Source: Cryoendolithus antarcticus
Taxonomy: Eukaryota > Ascomycota > Dothideomycetes > Cladosporiales > Cladosporiaceae
Length of the DNA: 64,000 nucleotides
Assembly: GCA_002077065.1 (NCBI GenBank)
Contig: NAJO01000068.1
Coordinates: 1 to 64,000, forward strand
Direction: 5' to 3'
A program made the translations under genes and the position numbers. The notes beneath the pieces were generated by a model that saw nothing but the letters and a program-made list of their open reading frames with translations, was not told the origin of the DNA and ran no database searches. Shown here one piece after another: positions 43,141 through 53,682 of this stretch (its first letter is position 1; each line of letters begins with the position of its first letter).

Positions 43141-43218
43141 CCGCATCAATGGCGCCGCCGGTTCCTACGGGCACGTTTCGTGACACCCGTGGAGTCGGGG
43201 TGGGGACTCGAGCTGTGA

Positions 43219-43225
43219 TTTAGCC
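43219..43225 (-). promoter_or_regulatory. GGCTAAA element (XlnR/Xyr1-type) upstream of dehydrogenase
   Basis: On the minus strand the bases read GGCTAAA, about 200 upstream of the dehydrogenase ATG. GGCTAAA is the published core bound by XlnR-type xylanolytic activators, which control xylitol dehydrogenase genes in aspergilli. The match is exact, but short. Confidence 0.4.
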
Positions 43226-43626
43226 ATCACTTTAACCTGATCAACAGCCATTCCGGATCTCTGCCTGAGGCTCCAAGTCTAGCTTTCTTTCCTAATGGTC
43301 TGTCTTGATACACAGAGGAATTGTAGTCAAGCTCCTGCCTCCATGCTGTCAGTTGGTGTGCCCGAGAAGATGAACGTTCTCTTGAGATCAACCATCACGC
43401 GATCAAGTCCGCCGCGCGCCTGTACCATGCAGGATCTCACTCGCGCCCAGGAGGCGGCGAACACCGTTGAGTCTGTAAGGTAGTGATCTCCCCGGGATCA
43501 TGGCAGCACTGATATCGCACCATATGGCCTAAGCAGAACAAATAAACACAAAGCCAACGCAGGCTTCCTGCGAACTCCAATGCTCACGCGAGTCCAACAC
43601 CCTGGAAAAGCTGACTGAGCGTGAAC

Positions 43627-43655
43627 TGATAGGGCACGTAAAAGAGCCCTTATCT
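43627..43655. promoter_or_regulatory. Paired HGATAR sites upstream of urea permease
   Basis: TGATAG (43627-43632, plus) and TTATCT (43650-43655, AGATAA on minus) lie 17 bases apart, about 280-310 bases before the DUR3 ATG. Paired HGATAR sites are typical of AreA/NIT2 GATA-factor control of nitrogen-source genes such as urea permease. Confidence 0.4.
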
Positions 43656-43840
43656 CTGCATCCGACCGGCGACTTCTAGATCGCTGCACTCCACACTACA
43701 AGGGTGCATACCAAGACTGCATGCTTATCGGCGCTCAGCACTCTTCGCGTAACGTGCTATGGTTTGCTATGGTGGCTTGTGAGAGGCTACTTCGACGATA
43801 TCGGCGTGGAGAAGATGCTCACCACTATGGGGTCACAGCA

Positions 43841-43847
43841 TATAATA
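43841..43847 (+). promoter_or_regulatory. TATA-like element of urea permease
   Basis: A tataata element lies 94 bases upstream of the DUR3 ATG, in a reasonable position for a TATA box. Confidence 0.4.
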
Positions 43848-43934
43848 TTGGCGCATCGCTGAAGCTCATAAGTATCAACGTAAGGGCTCTCCCCATCTCT
43901 CAAGCTCCTGCTTTTCAAGATCAAGCACAGCATC

Positions 43935-46323
43935 ATGTCGTCCGTCCCTCCCCTCAGCCAGGCCGTAGGCTATGGCGTTATCATCGGCCTGGGCTTTGCC
44001 TTTGCCTTCGGGATGATGTTGACGACGTTCGTTCTACGTCGGTACAACAACGAGCTACAGACCTCGGAGGCCTTCTCGACCGCCGGACGTACGGTCAAGT
44101 CGGGCTTGGTGTCTTCGGCCGTCGTCTCGTCCTGGACCTGGGCAGCAACGCTGTTGCAATCCTCGAGTGTGGCGTACAACTATGGTGTCTCTGGACCTTT
44201 CTGGTATGCCAGTGGAGCTACGGTGCAGGTCATCCTGTTCGCTACATTGGCTATTGAGCTCAAGCGAAAGGTGGGTGGGCCTGATTCATGAGGTGGAGCG
44301 GGCGACTGACTATTGCCAGGCTCCCAATGCCCATACCTTCCTCGAGGTCGTTCGGGTATGCTCTGACTTGTCCCCTTCGACTCCCTACACGTCACTGATC
44401 CCAGTATAGGCTCGCTATGGCCCGAAGACACACGGTGTATACATCACGTTCGGTCTCATGACTGTAAGTGTAGTCCGGGAGGTCAATTCCTCGTAGCTGC
44501 GCTAACTTTCGCGCAGAACATCCTCGTAACGGGTCAGTGATACCAAGATCGTAGGCCGCGGCCTCTCAATGGCTGACGTGATCATAGCTATGCTCCTGAC
44601 CGGCGGCTCCGCTGTCGTAACCTCTCTGACCGGCGTCCCGACAGCCGCCGCATGTTTCCTCCTCCCAGTCGGCGTGGTGCTGTACACAATGTTCGGCGGC
44701 ATCAAAGCCACTTTCCTGACCGACTACGTGCACACGGTGATGATCCTGATCATCATCTTCCTCTTCGCCTTCACGACATACGCTACCTCGGACGTTCTAG
44801 GCTCCCCGGGAGCTGTGTACGACCTGCTCGTCGCCGCGGCCGAGCGTCATCCTGTTGCTGGGAATGCGGAGGGCAGCTACTTGACCATGCGATCGCAGGA
44901 GGGTGCTATCTTCTTCGTGATCAATCTCGTTGGCAACTTCGGAACGGTCTTCTTGGACAATGGCTACTACAACAAGGCCATTGCCGCCTCGCCAATCCAC
45001 GCGCTGCCTGGATATATCGCGGGAGGGCTGTCATGGTTTGCCATTCCCTGGCTCTGCGCTACCACGATGGGACTGGCCGCACTGGCACTCGAGACGAACC
45101 CAGTGTTCCCGACCTTCCCAGACCGCATGCTCGCTGCAGATGTTTCCGCTGGACTAGTCCTCCCGAACGCTGCTGTAGCCCTCCTTGGCAAAGGTGGTGC
45201 GGCGGCAACGCTCCTGCTCATCTTCATGGCTGTCACGTCTGCGATGTCCGCTGAGCTGATTGCGGTGTCATCGATCTGGACTTATGACATCTACCAGACC
45301 TACATCAATGCTGGCGCAAGTGGAAAGAGGCTCATATATATGTCTCATGCGAGCTGTATCGTGTACGCAATCATCATGGCAGCGTTCAGTACTGGTCTAC
45401 ATTACGCCGGCATATCTATGGGATTTCTTTACTTGATGGTAAGGGAAGAAAGAGGAGAAAGACAGGAAGTAATGCTGACTCTTGATTCAGATGGGTGTCA
45501 TCATCTCCGGCGCCGTCATACCATCTTCCTTGACATTGACCTGGGCTGGTCAATCCTGGGCAGCCGCCACATTTACACCACCACTGGCCCTCGTGTGCTC
45601 GTTGATAGCCTGGCTGGTGACAGCAAAGAAGCAAAGCGGCGACCTGTCTGTCGCTTCCACGGGAGCCAAGTCAGTGCTCGCTCACTCAAAGATTTGTTGC
45701 GCTGCTAACACCCTTGCAGCTATCCGATGTTGGCGGGCAACGTCGTCGCTCTGCTATCACCCCTGATATTCGTGCCCGTCCTCACCTTCGCCCTACGGAC
45801 GCCCAAGTACGACTGGCTCTCTATGAAAGCCATCCGCAAGGGAGACGACTCCGACCTCGCAGCAGCCGCAGACATCGACCTCGAACTCGTCCCCGGCGCC
45901 TCAGCCCACTCCGAAGAAGACGACCGCGAAGAACAACACAAGTTGCAGCGCGCTGCGAAGATCGCCCGCTCCCTGACCGTCTTCCTAACCCTCGCCCTCC
46001 TAATCCTCTGGCCAATGCCCATGTACGGCACAGCCTACGTCTTCAGCAAGAAATTCTTCACCGGCTGGATCAGCGTCGGAATCCTCTGGCTCTTCTGCTC
46101 AGCCTGCTGCGTGGGGATTTACCCGCTTTGGGAGGGCAGGAAGACGAGTTCGCGGACGCTCAAAGCCATCTTCCTCGACGTCACTGGGAAGCGGAAGCCA
46201 GTCACTCACGGAAGGGCGACGCTGGCTGAGACTGCGGAGGCGGAGGATCGGAAGGAGATGGAGAGGGAGAAGAAGGGATTGGAGACGCCGCCGGAGAAGG
46301 CGGTGGATCAGGGGAGCCACTAA
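43935..46323 (+). CDS. DUR3: Urea active transporter (sodium:solute symporter family)
   Basis: Seven exons (43935-44270, 44320-44355, 44410-44463, 44517-44532, 44588-45438, 45491-45669, 45720-46323) total 2076 nt, 691 residues, all phases agreeing. About 14-15 membrane segments are visible, with DUR3-type signatures: [115 protein letters not shown]. Fungal DUR3 is a plasma-membrane proton/urea symporter induced on poor nitrogen. Exon 4 is only 16 nt (most of NILVT). The cytosolic C-terminus is long and charged. Upstream GATA sites fit nitrogen control. Confidence 0.93.
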
Positions 46324-46512
46324 GGCTGGTGGTCATGAAGGTGGACTTGGAAGGCGGAAGCTAGATGTCAGAGCATGTGGGCGAGAGGGAAAGATTGCGC
46401 GGATCGGAGATAGATAACCCCTGTGCGCGGAGAGAATCATAACGGCCGTCTACCAGAGTGTCTGTCCCGTGCAATACCGCGGAGCTGCCTCAACTTCCAA
46501 AAGTTCGTAGAT

Positions 46513-49500
46513 CTATCGACCACCCCACACTCTCCCCATACTCTCCGCAATACCCAACCTCACCATCCCCACCACATCCTCGCCCCTTAAATCCACGCCC
46601 CCAGCCCCCCTAACCCCCTTCCTCCAGTCCCAGCCCCTCTCAACCTCCCCCGCCCCAGCTTTGTCCTTGCCACCTAGACCAGAGTCCTGTGAAATCATCA
46701 TATAACTCTCCCTCAACATATCATAGCTCCCCCCAAGCCCAGCATTCGAAGACAAGTCACTACGACTTTTGCCCAACAGATTCGAACGACTGCGGGTCAT
46801 CTTCGAGTTGCTGTGTGTGGTGCACGCATCGATTGTAGCCTTCAGCAGCGCTTCTGCACCTTCTTGAATCCGGCTAGGCGAAGAGGTGAAGTCTTCGACG
46901 ACGCGAAGAAGGGTGAAGAGGTGGTCTTGCGTGAAGATCCTAGCGCCTTTGTTGCCTTTAGCAGAGACTGAGGAGGCGGCGAAGAAGGGCAGAGTTTCCG
47001 CCAGAAGGACGAGGATCGCGTCGGGCGAGATGGCGGACTGGACTGAGGGGTCGAACAAACCGCCGCGGATGGAGTCTGCTGCGCTTGAGAGCGCTGCGAT
47101 GAGGATGGCAGCCGCGGAGCGTTGACGAGCTTGTGGTCGTGATGACTCTGCGCTGCGCTCGGGAGATGTGGGAGGTAGGAAGTCGTAGTCGCGTAGGGCA
47201 TAGAAGACGCGGAGGGTGGCGTAGCCGCTCAGAGCTTTGGAAAGGAGGGTAGCAGCTGAAGGATCCTGGGTTGCGAGTCGGGAAAGCGCCGGTCGGGGCG
47301 GGAAGAGCAGACCGCTCAGTGCTGCGTCGAGCGTTGAAGGAGACGGTATAGCGGTGCTGTGCAGTAGAGACAGGGAAGAGAGGTGCCAAAGGGTGGAGGT
47401 GAGCTTTGCAGTCGCGTAGGCGCGGGCGTAGAAGAGCAGGGCAGGGCCGAAGGACTGCGAGGTGGATGCAAGAGTGTCTGCGTAGCGCTGGATGGGAACG
47501 TTAGCGATTGCTGTATAATAATCTTGTACAGTGTTGTATACCTCAGCGATGACTCGCGACTCGTCAGCGAGCCCGAGGTCACTGCACAAGCTAAGCACTT
47601 TCTCTGCTCTCTCATCGTCTGCAATATCGATCTCGCCTAGTAATTGACCGATCCTGCGCTGCGCGGTTGCTGTGTCGTCCAGACGTCCTAGCACAGCTAC
47701 AGCTAGCTCCCAGCCCTCCTTGACCAGTCCAGCTCGGTTTGTCAGCATTTCCTTCTCGGCGAGTAGATCCGCATACTCGGTCAGAATTGCGTCTCTTGTC
47801 ACGTCACCACTAGGCTGCGCGGCACCAGGACCATGACTGAGCACCATCAGGTCCTCGCTGCTGAAGCCACGCTGTAGCTCTTTACTCCGCGGTCTTGCTC
47901 GTGGTAGCCAACCGCCGAATGCTGCCATTTCCGTCACCGCAGCAGTGATGACGATTGACCAAGACCGCATGATTGCGAGCGTGCCTTCGATGTTATCTTC
48001 CATCACGCAGGCGAGTGCCACGAGCACGGGACGCGTGGTATCGACTTGGAAAACTGGATCCTCGGGATCGTCCGTAACGAGCGCTACAGCATCCGCGAGT
48101 CGTCGACGATAAGCAGTCAAAGGTGTGACATCGATTTCACGAGCCCGCTGCCCTTGCGCAATACTCTTTCGCATAGCACTGCGACCGAGGGCGGCTGGCG
48201 GAGGACCGTCTTCCTCGCCATCCCACCATATTGTCAAATACATGCTCGCTTCCAGCCAGTCTTGTGAAGGTAGGATAACCTCGTCGATTTTGCCCATGAT
48301 CTGGCCGTACAACGTCTTGAGATTCGTCACGATGGTGAAAGGTACCTTACTCTCAGCTCGTTTGCTGGCTGCACTGAGACTCATTGTGCCACCAAAGTCA
48401 CCTGCTGATGCAGCAAATATGTTGTCGCGCTGTGGCGGCTCCGGCTCTTGGCCTTCACCTTCCGCGAATTCTTCCAGCTCCCGCACGGCTCGCGAAAGAC
48501 GTTGGCGGAAGAGCGACCATGCCTGCCCTTTGATATCCCAGTCACCGTCAGTCAGTGCTGGACATGCCTCGAGGATGGACGTGCATCGAGCAACCATCAG
48601 ACGCGTGTTGTCTAGCTGCTTCCCTCTATAGCCGGGGTCTTCTGAACCATCATCGAGAGCTGTGACAGCATGCTCCCAGCCTGCGTCTTTGAGCAGCCGA
48701 CCCGTGCGCTCGAACTTTCCACGCAGAGCAGTAGCGTACACAACGTCCCAAAAGCTATCACTGTCTGATGGCGCAGGCTGATGCAGGTGTATGTCGTTGT
48801 AGTCGTCTGGGAATGGATTGTGGTGTGTGTTCAGCCAATCAAGTAGTGCGCGAGGTAGCGTGGTGGCATGAGTGGGCGATGCAGGAAGCAATGATTTCCT
48901 GCCATACCTGCTTTCCGCGCTCGGGCGATGCGCCTTCGCCGAGTGTGGGTGATGCAGCTGTAGCATCAGAGAGCCGATGTAGCTCGCGTTCGCCAGCGCC
49001 TCATCCTTCGCGGGTCCGACTGAAGCCTCTTTCGTCGAGGGCGCTGCTGCCGAAACCCATGCGCCGGCCAAGGATGAACAGCGGTTCGCCAATGCAGACT
49101 CGAGCCCATCCTGCGCTCCGGCGTCCTGCATCTGCGACTCCAGACCGCCGATTGCCTCCTCACTTGCAATGATGAGCGTGTCCCGCTCGAATAGTCTGGC
49201 TGGGCGTGCCTGCTTGGCAAGACCCTTTGCAATAGTAGGTATGCTGCTGTCTTGTCTCGGCTGCGGCTTCCCGCTTCTGCTTCGCTTCAGCCCTCGCACG
49301 CTGCTGTTCAGTGAGCTTGCCAGGGTAGTCCTTCGCATCGCTGGGACCTTGGACATGAAGGTCTCGTCCATGTCGACATCGGGCTCAGCATCCTGGCCAT
49401 CCTCTCGTAGTGGACTGCTCTCTGGGAGTGCGAAGCTCTTCAACGGTGTTCCGCGGCCTCGCGAGAAGGTATTGCCGGGGTTGAATGAGCTTCGCGGTGG

Positions 49501-49647
49501 AGGGCCCAGGGGTGTGGTGGAGACATGTGAAGCCCATGCTGGCGGAGGTTGCGAGGGTGTCGTTGAGTCTGGGTAGAAGGAGGAGTCTTCTGGTCGAGGT
49601 GGCGTGCTGGGAAAGTCATGGTCTGAGGAGTCAGCGAGGCCAACCAT
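46513..49647 (-). CDS. Nup85-like nucleoporin
   Basis: A 1044-residue intronless protein from the ATG at 49647 (MVGLADSSDHDFPSTPPRPE). Residues 1-150 are disordered and Ser/Pro-rich with SSFNPGNTFSRGRGTPLKSF and FALPESSPLRED, as in fungal Nup85. The remainder is helical without repeats (SFWDVVYATALRGKFERTGR, LLKDAGWEHAV, RPVLVALACVMEDNIEGTLA, IMRSWSIVITAAVTEMAAFG), like the ACE1-type solenoid of Y-complex scaffold nucleoporins. The identification rests on layout and block resemblance, so another Y-complex or helical scaffold protein is possible. It is divergent from NOC2, with 226 bases between start codons. Confidence 0.68.
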   Translation of the reverse strand: MVGLADSSDHDFPSTPPRPEDSSFYPDSTTPSQPPPAWASHVSTTPLGPPPRSSFNPGNTFSRGRGTPLKSFALPESSPLREDGQDAEPDVDMDETFMSKVPAMRRTTLASSLNSSVRGLKRSRSGKPQPRQDSSIPTIAKGLAKQARPARLFERDTLIIASEEAIGGLESQMQDAGAQDGLESALANRCSSLAGAWVSAAAPSTKEASVGPAKDEALANASYIGSLMLQLHHPHSAKAHRPSAESRYGRKSLLPASPTHATTLPRALLDWLNTHHNPFPDDYNDIHLHQPAPSDSDSFWDVVYATALRGKFERTGRLLKDAGWEHAVTALDDGSEDPGYRGKQLDNTRLMVARCTSILEACPALTDGDWDIKGQAWSLFRQRLSRAVRELEEFAEGEGQEPEPPQRDNIFAASAGDFGGTMSLSAASKRAESKVPFTIVTNLKTLYGQIMGKIDEVILPSQDWLEASMYLTIWWDGEEDGPPPAALGRSAMRKSIAQGQRAREIDVTPLTAYRRRLADAVALVTDDPEDPVFQVDTTRPVLVALACVMEDNIEGTLAIMRSWSIVITAAVTEMAAFGGWLPRARPRSKELQRGFSSEDLMVLSHGPGAAQPSGDVTRDAILTEYADLLAEKEMLTNRAGLVKEGWELAVAVLGRLDDTATAQRRIGQLLGEIDIADDERAEKVLSLCSDLGLADESRVIAEVYNTVQDYYTAIANVPIQRYADTLASTSQSFGPALLFYARAYATAKLTSTLWHLSSLSLLHSTAIPSPSTLDAALSGLLFPPRPALSRLATQDPSAATLLSKALSGYATLRVFYALRDYDFLPPTSPERSAESSRPQARQRSAAAILIAALSSAADSIRGGLFDPSVQSAISPDAILVLLAETLPFFAASSVSAKGNKGARIFTQDHLFTLLRVVEDFTSSPSRIQEGAEALLKATIDACTTHSNSKMTRSRSNLLGKSRSDLSSNAGLGGSYDMLRESYMMISQDSGLGGKDKAGAGEVERGWDWRKGVRGAGGVDLRGEDVVGMVRLGIAESMGRVWGGR

Positions 49648-49873
49648 TGCGACTGTGTGTATGCTGGACTGGGTATTACCTCCGCAGATATATGTTCGTT
49701 GTGGTCGCATACAAACGCGCTTCTGTGGACGTGTCGTGGCAGGTTAGCCGAGCTCGGGGGCGGGTGCGACCGAGCCGAGCAGCTTCACGAACTTTTTGGA
49801 GAGATCACAGATTTGGTGATTGGAAGAAGCGATTCATATCCGGCGTAGGATCCCGTCACTGAAATCGGCAAAC

Positions 49874-52117
49874 ATGGGACAAGCGAAGGCGACCAAGAAG
49901 TTCGAGCAGCGCCATCTCAAGGACACACTCGAGCGCCGCAATGGGCTGAAGAAGCAGAAGCAGAAGCAGCAGCTCAAGGCCAAGAAGGCGGCGCGGAGGG
50001 TGGAGGAGAACGGCGGCGCTGCGGCGGTCGAGGCTGCGACACTGTCTGCCAAGTCAAAGGCGAACGGAGATGCGCACGCTTTCCAGTCCATGAGCGTGGA
50101 CGACTTCTTCCAGGGTGGATTCGAGATTCCAGAGGCACAGACAAATGGCAAGAAGAAGCGGAAGCGGGACGAGCAGCCTGCGGAGGAGGGCTCGGGCAGC
50201 GAGTCGGCAGAAGAGCTGCAAGTCGACTTGGACTCGGGATCAGACAGCGAGGACGACAATGACCCCGAGGAGCATATGCGACAACTTGAAGCACTGGCCG
50301 AGAATGACCCCGACTTCCACAAGTACTTACAAGAAAACGAGCCTGAGCTGCTTGACGCCGATCTTGACATTGGTGACCTGAGCGACGACGATGGGCCGAA
50401 GCGCAAGAAGAGGAAGGCTGGCGACGGCGACTCTGGCGATGAGGGACTCGAAGGTGATAGCAAGGAGCTGAAGATGGCTGTCGTCAAGAAGTGGGCAGAT
50501 GCGATGACGGAGCAGCATTCGCTTCGCGCCATGAAGGAGACTGTTCTGGCCTTCCGAGTGGCTGCACATGTGTCAGACGACGAGGAGAAGGATTTCAAGT
50601 ACTCCATCTCGGATCCGAATGTCTACCACCAACTCCTCACCGTCGCACTGAAGCATGTGCCTGAAGTCATGCAACATCACCTGCCAGTCCAAGAAAGCAA
50701 GTCTGGGAAGCTGCACGTCTCGACTGAGGGCAAGAAGTTCAAGACGTTGGCCCCTATCCTGCGCTCGCAGATGGCCAGCATCACCCACCTGCTGGACAAC
50801 TTGACGGATCCGTCCACCTTGCGACTCACCCTGACTTCTACACTGCCCCTCCTGCCATACCTGCTCTCCTTCAAGAAGATAGTGCGCGATCTCTCGCGGG
50901 CAGTGACGACAGTCTGGTCGACTCCATCAACCCCAGAAGCAACTCGCATTGCCGCCTTCCTGATCATGCGTCGTCTCACAGTCCTAGGCGATCCCGGCAT
51001 CCGCGAGAACGTCCTGAAAGCAACATACACCGCACTCGTCAAGTCCTCCCGCGCTACAACAATTCACACACTGGCGGGCGTGAATCTCATGAAGAACTCT
51101 GGGGCTGAACTCTGGGGCCTAGACCCAAGTGTAGGCTACACCACAGCCTTCACTTTCATCCGCCAGCTCGCCATTCACCTACGTACAAGCATCACCCACA
51201 ATGCAAACGAAGCCTACAAGCAAGTCTACAACTGGCAGTACACGCACAGCCTAGACTTCTGGTCGCGTGTGCTTGCAGCCCACGCCTCAGCTGCTGACTC
51301 ACCTCTCCGCCCGCTGATCTACCCTCTCGTGCAAGTCACGCTAGGTGCGCTACGATTGATCCCAACCGCCACCTACTTTCCACTTCGATTCGCTCTCATC
51401 CGCGCCTTACTACGGATCTCGAACGCAACGCAAACCTACATCCCCCTCGCCGCTGCCCTCTACGAAGTCCTCTCCAGCGCCGAAATGCGCAAAGCCCCAA
51501 AGACCTCTACGCTCAAACCGCTAGACTTCACCACTTCTATTCGAGCGCCGAAATCCTACCTCCGCACGCGCGTTTACCAAGATGGCGTTGGCGAGCAAGT
51601 CGCCGAGCTGCTGGGTGAGTTCTTCGGCCTCTGGGCAAAATCCATCGCCTTCCCCGAACTCGCACTCCCAGTCATCATCATGCTCAAGCGCTGGCTAAAA
51701 GACGTCTCACATCGTACATCCGGAAACAAGAACCAGAAACTCAATACCTCGATCTCCCTCCTCGTGCAGAAACTCGAGTCGAATTCGAAGTTCATCGAGG
51801 AGAAGCGAGCGAAAGTCGAGTTCGCGCCTAACAACCGGAGAAGCGTTGAAAGTTTCCTCGCGGAGACTGAATGGGAGAAGTCGCCACTTGGGGCGTTTCT
51901 TGTGGGGCAGAGGAAGGGCAGGGAGGCGAGGGCGAAGGTGCTTGAGGATTCGAGGAGGGTTGAGGAGGCGAAGCGGGTGGCGAGGGAGAAGGAGGGGAAG
52001 GCTAGTAGACGGGGAGAGGAGGTGGGGGGTGGGAGTGAAGATGAGGAGATGGGGGAGGAAGATGGGGAGGGAGGGATGTTGCTAGAGGGTGAGACGACGG
52101 AGGAGGATGAGGAGTAG
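49874..52117 (+). CDS. NOC2: Nucleolar complex protein 2
   Basis: A 747-residue intronless protein from the ATG at 49874 (MGQAKATKKFEQRHLKDTLE). The N-terminus is strongly basic, followed by MSVDDFFQGGFEIPEA, an acidic Ser-rich stretch (about 110-180) and DPDFHKYLQENEPELLDADL. The Noc2 helical domain covers about 320-640: LPYLLSFKKIVRDLSRAVTT, AFLIMRRLTVLGDPGIRENV, TIHTLAGVNLMKNSGAELWG, VYNWQYTHSLDFWSRVLAAH, YFPLRFALIRALLRISNATQ, AFPELALPVIIMLKRWLKDV. Noc2 moves with Noc1/Noc3 in 60S ribosomal-subunit maturation and export. The C-terminus is acidic and glycine-rich. Confidence 0.95.
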   Translation: MGQAKATKKFEQRHLKDTLERRNGLKKQKQKQQLKAKKAARRVEENGGAAAVEAATLSAKSKANGDAHAFQSMSVDDFFQGGFEIPEAQTNGKKKRKRDEQPAEEGSGSESAEELQVDLDSGSDSEDDNDPEEHMRQLEALAENDPDFHKYLQENEPELLDADLDIGDLSDDDGPKRKKRKAGDGDSGDEGLEGDSKELKMAVVKKWADAMTEQHSLRAMKETVLAFRVAAHVSDDEEKDFKYSISDPNVYHQLLTVALKHVPEVMQHHLPVQESKSGKLHVSTEGKKFKTLAPILRSQMASITHLLDNLTDPSTLRLTLTSTLPLLPYLLSFKKIVRDLSRAVTTVWSTPSTPEATRIAAFLIMRRLTVLGDPGIRENVLKATYTALVKSSRATTIHTLAGVNLMKNSGAELWGLDPSVGYTTAFTFIRQLAIHLRTSITHNANEAYKQVYNWQYTHSLDFWSRVLAAHASAADSPLRPLIYPLVQVTLGALRLIPTATYFPLRFALIRALLRISNATQTYIPLAAALYEVLSSAEMRKAPKTSTLKPLDFTTSIRAPKSYLRTRVYQDGVGEQVAELLGEFFGLWAKSIAFPELALPVIIMLKRWLKDVSHRTSGNKNQKLNTSISLLVQKLESNSKFIEEKRAKVEFAPNNRRSVESFLAETEWEKSPLGAFLVGQRKGREARAKVLEDSRRVEEAKRVAREKEGKASRRGEEVGGGSEDEEMGEEDGEGGMLLEGETTEEDEE

Positions 52118-52354
52118 GGAGTAACGCAACAGTATCTTTCATTGGCTCCACCCTCTGATCCAGATCTCACGACGACCTGTCCACCTCTCCTACCGCTCTT
52201 CTTCCGCTTCTGCAACTTGAAGCATTGCATCCAGGTCTCCCTCTCGTGACCATTCCGAGTCTGCGATGCACGTCTTCTTATGATCCTTGTCTTGCTCATG
52301 CCTCAGCATAACGTCAGCACCATGAATAGATCCACATTCATAGTCTCCTCTCCA

Positions 52355-53090
52355 TTAGAGAAGCGTCCCCCATAGCCTGAAGAACACGCGGAAACAACCG
52401 TCCACATAAATCTTTCCCTTGTCGACAAGCGGCCCGCGAGATATCACAGCCTCGCCGATCCACCACTCCACGCACTTTATGAACGTGTCATGTCGAGTAG
52501 AAGCCTTGCAATGACTGATAAGGCAACCCTCGTATTCGCAGCCTGCCATGATAGTGACCCTGAAGACACTTATCCGGGACCCGGGCTGAGACTTCAAGGG
52601 TGATCTTAGAGCGATCAATGTGCGGTTTGAAAATGAAGGAGGCTTTGCGGCTCGTAATTTGCAAGAAGCGGCCAAGCTTCGCCGCGACGGGAACGTAGCT
52701 GGAAGGCGAAGTGCTGGACTTGAGGTAGTACATAGTGTCGAGCCTGAGAAAGTACCGGCGTGCCGACCAGAGCTCGCCCAGTGCCTGACAGACATGCGGA
52801 AGACTATCGTTATAGAAGGCTCGAGAGGCGAGAACGAGGCCCATTGGCGGAGGGTGGTATTTGAGGAGGTTGGGCAGGAGGCCGATGTCGAGGATCGCGC
52901 AAGATGAATCCGCAGTGACACAGAGGGTGTAGATTTCGATGGGGACCTCGGCGGGCAGCTTGAAGAAGCGAGGGGCGCTGGTAGTGTTGTGGGCGACAGT
53001 CGAAGCTGCCTGCTGCGCACGTTGATCGTGCATCAGTGCGAGCGTTGCGGAGGTCTGGAGTATCGCGCCTGGTGAGACCGAGGAAGTCAT
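52355..53090 (-). pseudogene. 2EXR/F-box-like gene with one frameshift
   Basis: From the ATG at 53090 the minus strand reads a fungal 2EXR-like protein: RFFKLPAEVPIEIYTLCVTA, LLPNLLKYHPPPMGLVLASR, SARRYFLRLDTMYYLKSSTS, SFIFKPHIDRSKITLEVSAR. It then loses frame and stops at 52488. The adjacent frame carries on naturally (ISVFRVTIMAGCEYEGCLIS, CVEWWIGEAVISRGPLVDKG) to 52355. The switch lies at about 52570-52585, in gggtcccgg, and there is no GT...AG long enough for an intron. It is either a decaying gene or a one-base sequence error; the rest looks intact. 2EXR proteins are abundant in Pezizomycotina and have no known function. Confidence 0.65.
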
Positions 53091-53682
53091 AGCGTAAGCG
53101 ATTGTTCATGGTAGTGTACGAGTATCGACAGGACGAGCGGAAAATCAGAGATGTTTGAGGCGGAATGGGCCGCACATTGTAAGTGAAGGTCGATGTTTTC
53201 CAGTCCATGAGGCAGTCGCGATCCCCGAATGGGTGGAAGGGAGGGTATTTAATTCTATGAGCAGGCGATCGGCGTGAATGGAGCGCAATCTTGAGTGGCG
53301 TGACATGGAACGATACAATGTAGAGAAGCGTGAGCACTACCTGAGCTTGAGCAGCAGCAGACTGTCCCCCAAATAGTGCTGTCGGGTTCAGGTTCCCACA
53401 AAAAGGGCCTCCCCACAGTCAGATCCGACAGACTCGAACAAGATAGTGTCATTGTTTGGCCGCCGCCTCCATCAGTGACAATGTCACATCTGCCCAATAA
53501 TCTCGTGCAGCACGAGCGTGAAATGTTAGTCTGCTTATCCTCCCTCCTCCATTCAGCGCTTGAATCCCATGAACACCCCAAGAAGCCACTCGAGATCGAT
53601 CTTACCATCTTTGATCACAGGCAGCGATCTCGAAAGCATGATCAACATTGCTCCTTCTCCGCAACGTCAATCCGTATGTCTC
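53091..53682. other. Intergenic region, no gene seen
   Basis: This lies between two decayed 2EXR-like genes on the minus strand and contains frames without recognisable products on both strands. Confidence 0.4.

Noticed and set aside
49834..50607. Long Ser-rich minus-strand frame opposite NOC2
   Set aside because: It is the reverse of the Lys/Glu/Asp-rich N-terminus of NOC2, which yields Ser/Phe/Leu-rich antisense.
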